A DNA stretch of 37,043 bases, taken from positions 1-37,043 of the IMG/VR virus record IMGVR_UViG_3300042305_000537. One strand, 5' to 3'. This document shows, in pieces, positions 21,974-27,640 of the stretch (position 1 is the first letter of the stretch; each line of letters opens with the position of its first letter). The notes below the pieces were generated by a model. That model saw nothing but the letters and a program-made list of their open reading frames with translations. It had not been told where the DNA came from and ran no database searches. The translations under genes were made by a program, and so were the position numbers. This stretch comes from a virus.

Positions 21974-22047
21974 AACTAACTTTTTGCCGTTCTAAATCGT
22001 GCGGGTCGCACGTAATTGTTAACCCTACAACTAAAGCCGTCGCATAA
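21970..22047 (+). CDS. Micro-ORF (25 aa) between methyltransferase and portal
   Basis: ATG 21970 overlaps the methyltransferase stop (ATGA) and the TAA stop overlaps the portal start (TAATG, 22045-22049). The product starts MKLTFCRSKSCGSHVIVNPT, with two Cys and basic residues. Exact stop-start junctions on both sides argue for translation, perhaps as a coupling bridge into the portal gene. No function can be assigned. Confidence 0.5.
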   Translation: MKLTFCRSKSCGSHVIVNPTTKAVA

Positions 22048-23957
22048 TGGCACTATCTACCGAGGAAATAAACAAGGTCGTTAATCGCTTTGCCGTTAAG
22101 TTTAAGGGCTGGGCAGAGGCGAATAGAAGTACACCGCTTAACCCTATCAGTAAGCAGCGAACGGGCGTAACGCAGTACCCCGAATACTGGGACGGGTATA
22201 ACTACGCGGCGAAGATGTACGATTCTATTTTACCGCACACGCGCCCCGACGTTTACCCCGAACATTTGTTAAGCGTTCGCGCCCCAAACCAAACCGACGT
22301 GCAAGCGCAATACATTAAGGCGAATTATAAGCCTACGACGTTAAGCGTATTCGAAGATTTTAAATCTACGGTTAGCCGTGCGTTCGCAGACCAAAATTGG
22401 AGTATTAAATATTTTCCTGAAGCGGACGAAAGGTTTGGCGATGATACTTTTCAAAGGTTCGTTAACGAGGAAATAGAAAAGTTCGGAAGCGTTGAGGCAT
22501 TCGTTAAAACGATGTTACCGACTTTAAAGCTGGTAGACCCTAACGGTATTATTGCAATCGAACCCGAGGACGTAGAAACGGTTTTAAGCGACGACGACGA
22601 TAGCGAGGTTATTAGTAACGAACTATTGAAACCGATGCCGCATTATTATTCGTGTAAATCGATTGTAGGGCAAAAGTTCGGCGAATACTACTTAGTTATT
22701 ACCGACGATTATAGCAGCGTTAAAAACGGCTCTAAAATGGAGAAAAGCGGTATCGTGTTAGAGCTATACGATACTATGAACATTTGGAAAATTTACCAAA
22801 CGGGTAAAAAATCCGAAATGGAATTTAGCGAACCCGTGCTATACTTTGCGCATAACCTCGGGTACGTTCCCTGCCATAAGTTACAAGGAATGCCGCAACT
22901 GATTAACGGCGAAATATGTTTTCAGTCGCCCTTTATTACCGCCGTACCTTTTCTCGACCAAGTTGTTTTAGACGAAAGCTACTTACAAATAAGCAAAGCA
23001 ACGAGCGCGTTTCCTTTTATGGTGGCGTTAGGTGAGGTTTGCGACTTTCACGACCGCGAGGGTAATAAGTGTGTAGACGGTCAAATATTCGACCCTATAA
23101 ACGGCGGCTATCGGACGTGTCCATCGTGTAGCGGCGGCGGTTTGAAATCGCGCTTTAGCCCGACTGGTATGCTATTGATTAAGCCTAAGACCTCGGTAAG
23201 CGAGGGCGATAGCGGTATAAGTGGCGAATACTTAAAATTCGTTTCGCCGCCTATGGACACGCTTAATTTTTTGCGTGTGGAAATAGATGCACAAATGAAA
23301 AAAGCCCGTTCAATTTTGCACCTACCGAGTAGCGATAGTTCGGTAGGCGTTGGCGAAGCTGTAACGGCTACGGGTAGCCTAAATAAGATGCGTAGCCTAT
23401 ACGCGTTTTTAAAGCCTATTTCAGACCAGCTATTCAGCTTGTATGAGTTTATATTGGTAACGACTGGTAAGATGCGCTACGGCGACTTATTCGGGGGCGT
23501 TACGTTGGTTTACCCTACGACGTTCGATATAAGTACACCGAGCGATTATTTAGCTGTAATCGGTGAGGGTATCACAGCGGGCGTACCTCCGTCGGTAACG
23601 TTTAGCAACGTGTACAATTACATTAAAGCTATTCACTACACCGACGAGGAAACGAGCGCTATTTACGATTTGATTATTCATTCGGACGAACTGTTACTTA
23701 TGAGCAGCGCCGATATAGCTGCAAGGGTAGCGAACGGAACAGTTGAAAAATGGCAAGATGTGTTACACTTTAGCGCACCACAGTTAGTAATGGAGTTAAT
23801 CCGTAACTACATACCAACCGAGGAAGCGCCACGCTTTACCGACTTACCTTTACAGGAGCAAGTAGTAGCGCTGCGTAACATCGCAGCCGAAAAGGTGCGC
23901 GTACAATTAGACCCTATCCAACAAGCGCAACGCGACTTATTAAATGGCATCGCTTGA
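22047..23957 (+). CDS. Portal protein
   Basis: The 636-residue protein has the size and order of a siphovirus portal: an N-terminal wing region (YWDGYNYAAKMYDSILPHTR), a central crown/stem region and a long C-terminal helical part (EAVTATGSLNKMRSLYAFLK). It lies directly before the Mu F-like head protein and scaffold genes, the normal portal neighbourhood. It forms the dodecameric gate at the capsid vertex that TerL docks on. An unusual insertion has C332, C342, C358 and C361 (CDF, KCVDGQIF, CPSCSGGG), suggesting a zinc-binding knuckle inside the portal. Identification rests on size and context plus fold pattern. Confidence 0.75.
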   Translation: MALSTEEINKVVNRFAVKFKGWAEANRSTPLNPISKQRTGVTQYPEYWDGYNYAAKMYDSILPHTRPDVYPEHLLSVRAPNQTDVQAQYIKANYKPTTLSVFEDFKSTVSRAFADQNWSIKYFPEADERFGDDTFQRFVNEEIEKFGSVEAFVKTMLPTLKLVDPNGIIAIEPEDVETVLSDDDDSEVISNELLKPMPHYYSCKSIVGQKFGEYYLVITDDYSSVKNGSKMEKSGIVLELYDTMNIWKIYQTGKKSEMEFSEPVLYFAHNLGYVPCHKLQGMPQLINGEICFQSPFITAVPFLDQVVLDESYLQISKATSAFPFMVALGEVCDFHDREGNKCVDGQIFDPINGGYRTCPSCSGGGLKSRFSPTGMLLIKPKTSVSEGDSGISGEYLKFVSPPMDTLNFLRVEIDAQMKKARSILHLPSSDSSVGVGEAVTATGSLNKMRSLYAFLKPISDQLFSLYEFILVTTGKMRYGDLFGGVTLVYPTTFDISTPSDYLAVIGEGITAGVPPSVTFSNVYNYIKAIHYTDEETSAIYDLIIHSDELLLMSSADIAARVANGTVEKWQDVLHFSAPQLVMELIRNYIPTEEAPRFTDLPLQEQVVALRNIAAEKVRVQLDPIQQAQRDLLNGIA

Positions 23958-24855
23958 CGAACTGATTAAAAAGAAAATTCGGTTATTTGAACAGATACCG
24001 AAAGACATGGCAACGAGCGCCGAACGCGCTCAGCTCGATGCGTGGCGTACCGTTGAGCCGTTGTTACGCGATATGGACGTAGATAGTACCGGGAATATAA
24101 TTCAGAGCGATGCGAACATTAACCGAATCGGATTAATAGCCGACGAACTCAATAAGGTTTTAGCGGGCGGCGAATACAAAGAGGCGGTTAGTAAATTCCT
24201 TTCTCAAATCGAAGCGGGTGTAAACCTATCTACCGAAATAGCGCAAAAATTCGAGGCGGGTTTTGAGCCTACCGAAGCACAGCGGCGATTAGTTCAAATA
24301 AGTAAACAGAACGCAATAAATAGTTTTTTCGGTAGTGGATTAAGGGAACGCGTAACGCAACCGTTTTTAGAACAGCTAACGGCTAACATCGCAGCACGCG
24401 CCCCACTACGCGAAGCCGTAAAAGCATTAAGCGCTACGATAATAGGCGATAGTAAACTGGATGGTAATTTACTCGGGCATATTAAAACAACAGCCACAAC
24501 CGCGCAAGCCGTCGCAGACCGTAGCTTTTCAGCGGCTGTTAATGAGGAAATAGGCATACAATGGTTTCAATATTTAGGTGGTGAAATACCAACTACGCGC
24601 CCTTTCTGCGAGCATAGGCAAGGTGAAATATTCCACCGAAAAGAAATAGAGGCGTGGGGGCGTGGGCAAAACAGCGCGGATATAAACGACATTAAAAACG
24701 GAACGTGGGCGGGGCGAATTGATGGAACGGATAGCAGAACTATATTTACCTTTGTTGGCGGTTGGAATTGTCGCCATGATTTAGTACCCGTGCCAGCGTC
24801 AAAAGTTCCCGAAACCGTTAAGGCTCGCGCAAGGGCGGAGGGGTATATCGATTAG
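23944..24855 (+). CDS. Phage Mu F-like head morphogenesis protein
   Basis: The 303-residue protein overlaps the portal by 14 bases. Its N-terminal 200 residues are helical; the C-terminal domain has TTRPFCEHRQGEIFHRKEIE (from residue 217) and GGWNCRHDLVPV (272-283), the C-x-H ... NCRH pattern of the Mu F/SPP1 gp7 C-terminal domain, with C222, H224, C276 and H278 as likely metal ligands. Members are minor capsid proteins bound to the portal that help head assembly or DNA entry. The gene is followed by an independent promoter and small-gene unit. Confidence 0.8.
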   Translation: MASLDELIKKKIRLFEQIPKDMATSAERAQLDAWRTVEPLLRDMDVDSTGNIIQSDANINRIGLIADELNKVLAGGEYKEAVSKFLSQIEAGVNLSTEIAQKFEAGFEPTEAQRRLVQISKQNAINSFFGSGLRERVTQPFLEQLTANIAARAPLREAVKALSATIIGDSKLDGNLLGHIKTTATTAQAVADRSFSAAVNEEIGIQWFQYLGGEIPTTRPFCEHRQGEIFHRKEIEAWGRGQNSADINDIKNGTWAGRIDGTDSRTIFTFVGGWNCRHDLVPVPASKVPETVKARARAEGYID

Positions 24856-24890
24856 CTAAAAAAATATTTTTACTTTTTTTGCTGAAATAG

Positions 24891-24921
24891 TTTGCAGATT
24901 CAAAAAGTGTTTCTATATTTG
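24891..24921 (+). promoter_or_regulatory. Bacteroidota-type promoter P3
   Basis: TTTG (24891-24894) and TATATTTG (24914-24921) are separated by 19 bases. The following 25 bases (24925-24949) are identical to the leader at 138-162. Confidence 0.88.
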
Positions 24922-24950
24922 TGCTGTTAAACAATTAAACACTTACACAC

Positions 24951-25136
24951 ATGACAATGATTCACAACACAACAGGAAGCAAAGCGGTAAACATCAGAAA
25001 AAACGGCGCTAACTCAACTACATTCATTGCGTCTTACGTTCAAATTTATAACGGTACGCAGCAAGTTTTAGATGCTAAAGATTTTGCCTCTGAAAAAAAC
25101 GCTATCAAATGGGCTAACAAAGTTTTAGGAAACTAA
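24951..25136 (+). CDS. Small protein of unknown function (61 aa)
   Basis: ATG 24951 follows the conserved leader. The product starts MTMIHNTTGSKAVNIRKNG and ends DFASEKNAIKWANKVLGN; the alternating strand and final helix suggest a small alpha/beta fold. The terminal FxSEKNAIKWAN pattern is similar in style to FFTQQDAIDFVN in the 5568 ORF. It forms a single-gene unit (promoter 24891, terminator 25163) inserted between head genes, like a moron. Function unknown. Confidence 0.7.
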   Translation: MTMIHNTTGSKAVNIRKNGANSTTFIASYVQIYNGTQQVLDAKDFASEKNAIKWANKVLGN

Positions 25137-25162
25137 AACCCATTTTAAAATATAGATATGCA

Positions 25163-25187
25163 GCCGCCCTAAAAAGCGGCTTTTTTG
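25163..25187 (+). terminator. Rho-independent terminator
   Basis: GCCGC (25163-25167) pairs with GCGGC (25176-25180) around CCTAAAAA, followed by TTTTTTG. The T-tract end also supplies the -33-like TTTTTG for the promoter element at 25207. Confidence 0.85.
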
Positions 25188-25214
25188 TTTTGCAATTTCA
25201 ATTAACTATCTTTG
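25182..25214 (+). promoter_or_regulatory. Promoter with start-proximal -7 element
   Basis: TTTTTG (25182-25187) and TATCTTTG (25207-25214) are 19 bases apart; ATG 25221 lies six bases after the -7 element, so the mRNA is probably leaderless. It directly abuts the preceding terminator. Confidence 0.6.
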
Positions 25215-25220
25215 TGCTGC

Positions 25221-25478
25221 ATGAAATATTTACTGCTATCAGATGGCAAAATAATACACGCGTCCGACGTTGTAGCCTCAAACCTATTAGCACGGGGCGC
25301 TCGTGAATTGAAACTAAAACAAATTGAAACCCCTATAATTTATGGCAATGAAACCCGAGGAGGCGCTGGAGTTAGTGAAATTCCTAAACCTCGACGAAGC
25401 CGAAAACCTCGAAACAGCGAAGGAGAAATTTCAACAGAATTGGATAGACCAAAAAGAACACGCCGCAACGCTGGGTAA
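25221..25478 (+). CDS. Small head-region protein overlapping the scaffold gene (85 aa)
   Basis: ATG 25221 is six bases from the TATCTTTG element. Residues 1-45 (MKYLLLSDGKIIHASDVVAS; LLARGARELKL) look like a small alpha/beta domain; the rest is a basic Arg/Lys/Pro tail (PKPRRSRKPRNSEGE). The last 137 bases overlap the scaffold gene in another frame, so the basic tail is encoded by DNA under a second coding constraint. The globular N-terminus and its promoter support a real gene; the tail may be a recent overprinting. Function unknown. Confidence 0.6.
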   Translation: MKYLLLSDGKIIHASDVVASNLLARGARELKLKQIETPIIYGNETRGGAGVSEIPKPRRSRKPRNSEGEISTELDRPKRTRRNAG

Positions 25479-26166
25479 ACTTAATGGCTCTATCGCTAAC
25501 GTAGTTAAACGCGCCTTCGAACCGTTTGGTGTTACACTAACCGAAGACGATTTTAAAGAACAAAAGAGTTTAGACGTAATTCGCAATGCAGCCGAACGAG
25601 CTAAAACAGAATACGAAAAGCAGCGCGATGAATGGGAGAAAAAAGCAACTGGTAACGGCGCAGCCGAGCTTGTAGCCGAATGGGAGAAAAAACACAAACA
25701 GCTCGAACGTAAATATTCGGAAGTTGAGCAGGCAAGGCAAGAGGCGTTAACGCAATTCGAAAGCTACAAAACGCAAGCCGCAGAAGAACAAAAAGCGATT
25801 AAGGTTAGCAGCGTATTCGAGCGCGAACTGGGTGCATTGAAGTTAGACCCGACCGTAAACGAATACACGATTAAAGGCTTTAAGTCGGCGATTAACGAAA
25901 AGTTTGTAATCGATTTAGAGGACGATGGCAGCGCAATAGTCAAAGACCGTAAGACGGGCGAACGCTTAAAATCTAAAGACAAAGCGGGCGCGTTCTTAGG
26001 TGTTAATGATGTATTGATAGCCGAAGCAACGGCGGCAGGTATCATTCAAAAGAACCCGCACGCGGGCAAGCCTATGAGCCGAGCAGGTCAACCGTTAATC
26101 CCTGCAATCGAAACGCAAGCCGATAAACGTGTTAAAGGTGTTAACCCTCGTTTCTTTGTGAAATGA
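25342..26166 (+). CDS. Capsid scaffolding protein
   Basis: The 274-residue protein begins MAMKPEEALELVKFLNLD (a second ATG at 25348 is an alternative start). Residues about 80-155 form a long charged coiled coil (KTEYEKQRDEWEKKATGNGA; EQARQEALTQFESYKTQ), followed by LDPTVNEYTIKGFKSAINEK and a C-terminus ending RVKGVNPRFFVK. Coiled-coil core plus small basic C-terminal domain is the plan of siphovirus scaffolds, and it lies between the portal/Mu F genes and the capsid gene. It is expected to template prohead assembly and leave before packaging. No protease gene was recognised in the genome. Confidence 0.75.
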   Translation: MAMKPEEALELVKFLNLDEAENLETAKEKFQQNWIDQKEHAATLGKLNGSIANVVKRAFEPFGVTLTEDDFKEQKSLDVIRNAAERAKTEYEKQRDEWEKKATGNGAAELVAEWEKKHKQLERKYSEVEQARQEALTQFESYKTQAAEEQKAIKVSSVFERELGALKLDPTVNEYTIKGFKSAINEKFVIDLEDDGSAIVKDRKTGERLKSKDKAGAFLGVNDVLIAEATAAGIIQKNPHAGKPMSRAGQPLIPAIETQADKRVKGVNPRFFVK

Positions 26167-26324
26167 CATTATACCAAGCATACGTAATTTTGAAGCATCA
26201 CGCCGAATGGCGGCAAGGCGAACATTCAGAAATGGTGAAACCTGAAAAATTAACTCAGGCGCTTAACGTAATCCTTAATGATTTACAAACCAAGCTAACA
26301 AAAGAAAGCTATGCCACAGTATGA
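26163..26324 (+). CDS. Small ORF (53 aa), hypothetical
   Basis: ATG 26163 overlaps the scaffold stop (ATGA) and the frame ends at TGA 26322-26324, overlapping the next gene by 14 bases. The product (MTLYQAYVILKHHAEWRQGE...) is helical and charged, ending LNDLQTKLTKESYATV. The tight junctions on both sides support translation. No function is recognised. Confidence 0.6.
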   Translation: MTLYQAYVILKHHAEWRQGEHSEMVKPEKLTQALNVILNDLQTKLTKESYATV

Positions 26325-26583
26325 AGGTTATAACGTTACCGCTTCGCAGCGCGAAGGCAAGAAATACAAAGCCGTAGATAATGAAGGTAACGAGATTCAT
26401 TTTGGCGCTTCGGGCTATCGGATTAACCCCGGCACGGATGCAGGTAATTCTTACTGCGCTCGTAGTAACGGCATCCCTTCGCCGAAAGGCTCTGCGAATT
26501 GGTGGGCGCGTCAACTTTGGAGCTGCGAGGGGCGACGTTCAGTAAGCGACAAACCTTTTTTTGGTAAAATCGAATTACCTTAG
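26311..26583 (+). CDS. Conserved small phage protein (90 aa, DUF5872-like)
   Basis: The product has YKAVDNEGNEIHFGASGYRI (19-38), then PGTDAGNSYCARSNGI and an Arg/Trp/Cys-rich end (ANWWARQLWSCEGRRS). The HFG-x-GY ... YCARS ... WSC pattern is one I associate with DUF5872-like proteins found in many phages and some large viruses; biochemical role not established. It starts at ATG 26311 and is followed by a terminator. Placement in the head region suggests a virion or packaging accessory role. Confidence 0.65.
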   Translation: MPQYEGYNVTASQREGKKYKAVDNEGNEIHFGASGYRINPGTDAGNSYCARSNGIPSPKGSANWWARQLWSCEGRRSVSDKPFFGKIELP

Positions 26584-26627
26584 TATCTTAGCTGAGTTCA
26601 TAGAGAATAAGTTTAGGCAACTTAGAG

Positions 26628-26659
26628 AGAGGGTAGCGTCGCTTCTGCCCTCTTTTTTT
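26628..26659 (+). terminator. Rho-independent terminator
   Basis: AGAGGG (26628-26633) pairs with CCCTCT (26648-26653), with an inner AGCG/CGCT stem, followed by TTTTTTT. The hairpin is itself bracketed by GAGAATAA (26613-26620) and TTATTCTC (26665-26672), which can form an outer stem. Confidence 0.85.
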
Positions 26660-26722
26660 ATGCTTTATTCTCAGCGAGTTAGATAAGCAAATAAAAATAT
26701 TTTAAATTATTTTCTGAATAAG

Positions 26723-26753
26723 TTTGCATAATCAAATAATGGTTGTATATTTG
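26723..26753 (+). promoter_or_regulatory. Bacteroidota-type promoter P4
   Basis: TTTG (26723-26726) and TATATTTG (26746-26753) are separated by 19 bases, matching P1-P3. It drives the single gene at 26785. Confidence 0.87.
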
Positions 26754-26784
26754 TCAAACAAAACAACAACAAAAACACACAGCC

Positions 26785-27036
26785 ATGAAAACTACAATCA
26801 AAAAAGAAAACCTTGACCTTACTCAAAAAAACCAAGGACTTGAATACACAATAGGCTATTATTTATGTGAGCATTATGGTTGTTATGTTGGTGTATGTTC
26901 ATATGAAGTAGATGAAAATGGAGTATTTACAGGAAGGTCTATTGGTACTTATTTTTTTTGCAAAAAAACTATGGACGCGGCTGGTATACCGTTTATAGGT
27001 GTAAAAAAAGAAAACCCAAATATTGCATATCTATAA
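26785..27036 (+). CDS. Small protein of unknown function (83 aa)
   Basis: ATG 26785 follows an A/C-rich leader and lies 31 bases after the -7 element. The product starts MKTTIKKENLDLTQKNQGLE and has an aromatic/Cys middle (YYLCEHYGCYVGVCSYEV) and the segment GTYFFCKKTMDAAG. Codon use is AT-rich compared with the head genes on either side. It is the fourth single-gene unit with a P1-type promoter and its own terminator (27044). It may be a laterally gained accessory gene; function unknown. Confidence 0.7.
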   Translation: MKTTIKKENLDLTQKNQGLEYTIGYYLCEHYGCYVGVCSYEVDENGVFTGRSIGTYFFCKKTMDAAGIPFIGVKKENPNIAYL

Positions 27037-27043
27037 AGTACCG

Positions 27044-27069
27044 AGCCGCCTAACACGCGGCTTTTTTTT
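27044..27069 (+). terminator. Rho-independent terminator
   Basis: AGCCGC (27044-27049) pairs with GCGGCT (27057-27062) around CTAACAC and is followed by a run of eight T. It ends the 26785 unit and lies just before promoter P5. Confidence 0.88.
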
Positions 27070-27079
27070 ATTTAATCGT

Positions 27080-27108
27080 TTTGCATATTCAAATAATTAC
27101 TATATTTG
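27080..27108 (+). promoter_or_regulatory. Promoter P5 of a small RNA
   Basis: TTTG (27080-27083) and TATATTTG (27101-27108) are separated by 17 bases. No coding frame follows; the transcript would run into the structured segment 27114-27202. Confidence 0.75.
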
Positions 27109-27113
27109 CAAAA

Positions 27114-27202
27114 GATAGTTAGGGGCTATCTAACTAAGCTCAGATATTCATTCTCGATATATCGCCCTTAAATAGACCCCCTACCTATTTAGGGGCTTTT
27201 TT
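27114..27202 (+). ncRNA. Candidate phage small RNA ending in an intrinsic terminator
   Basis: Downstream of P5, TAGTTAG (27116-27122) pairs with CTAACTA (27130-27136), with GATAG/CTATC (27114-27118/27126-27130) as an alternative. GATAT (27143-27147) pairs with ATATC (27159-27163). A 12-bp stem (27164-27175 with 27185-27196, one GU) followed by TTTTTT forms the terminator. There is no ORF. A transcript of about 90 nt with three hairpins is predicted; it could be a trans-acting sRNA or an attenuated leader for the RNA and capsid gene downstream. The two competing 5' pairings leave room for a switch. Confidence 0.6.
27164..27202 (+). terminator. Strong terminator of the small RNA
   Basis: GCCCTTAAATAG (27164-27175) pairs over 12 positions, including one G-U, with CTATTTAGGGGC (27185-27196); loop ACCCCCTAC; T-tract 27197-27202. 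Confidence 0.88.
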
Positions 27203-27215
27203 ATTGTCCCTAACA

Positions 27216-27524
27216 GGCTGATGAACCGACCAGTTCAGCCGTGAGCATAGGCGAGGAATCGCAATCAAAAGCAGTCGTTAAAGAACTTATAAACTTTGGT
27301 ATGCGTAGGTGCAATGCAAACGAGGGGGGCAACACCGACCAAGTGCAAGGGGCTAATAGCTCAAGTATACCGAAGGGATTTGTTGAAAATAGTTAACGTG
27401 AAAGAAAAGAGGAGACGAACGGTTAACAGCCTGATATATCGAAAACAGGAACACGGGCAATAAATCTTTTAAGTACGATTAAATTCGTTTAACTGCCTTG
27501 CACGGGAGAACCCCCTCGCTATGC
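27216..27524 (+). ncRNA. Large structured RNA upstream of the capsid gene
   Basis: No ORF of note lies in this segment, yet distant parts pair well. Helices: GGCT/AGCC with GAAC/GTTC (27216-27240); outer GCATAG/CTATGC (27245-27250/27519-27524); GCGA-GGAA-TCGC with a GNRA loop (27251-27262); CGAGGGGG/CCCCCTCG (27321-27328/27511-27518); nested GTGCAAGG/CCTTGCAC (27343-27350/27496-27503); GGCT/AGCT (27351-27354/27358-27361); GTTAAC/GTTAAC (27392-27397/27422-27427); CCTG/CAGG (27430-27433/27446-27449); TTAA..ACGA/TCGT..TTAA (27469-27492). The two 8-bp long-range helices are perfect. No own promoter is visible, so it would be expressed by read-through. It does not show tmRNA, RNase P or group I/II intron signatures that I know. 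Confidence 0.6.
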
Positions 27525-27547
27525 TTTGAAATTAAAATAACATTTCG

Positions 27548-27640
27548 TAAATTTACGGCGCTCAAATGACAAATTATTTTTAGGCTTGAATCTTTGCCGC
27601 CTATTAAGTGCAAAGACCAATTTTAAAACCTAAAAACAAA
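27548..27640 (+). promoter_or_regulatory. Structured capsid-gene leader
   Basis: TAAATTT (27548-27554), TTTTTAGG (27577-27584) and CCTAT (27600-27604, 41 bases before ATG) match the leader at 19794-19883 in order and spacing. TTTTTAGG pairs with CCTAAAAA (27629-27636) just before the start codon; CTTTGC (27592-27597) pairs with GCAAAG (27610-27615), leaving CCTATTAA in the loop. Probable translational control element of late genes. Confidence 0.6.

Noticed and set aside
27218-27224. CTGATGA, the core of a hammerhead ribozyme
   Set aside because: The required GAAA after stem II and a flanking stem III are missing; the bases fit better in the GGCT/AGCC plus GAAC/GTTC hairpin.
27216-27535. Group I intron, tmRNA or RNase P RNA upstream of the capsid gene
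   Set aside because: None of the conserved core segments I know for these RNAs is present, and there is no interrupted exon or tRNA-like end.
27608-27640. GTG 27608 as capsid start
   Set aside because: It would translate through the conserved leader helix; ATG 27641 has the usual A-rich upstream context.
27037-27640. tRNA gene in the capsid upstream region
   Set aside because: No cloverleaf with acceptor stem, T-loop GTTCRA and CCA pairing could be drawn; GTTC at 27233 is part of a simple hairpin.
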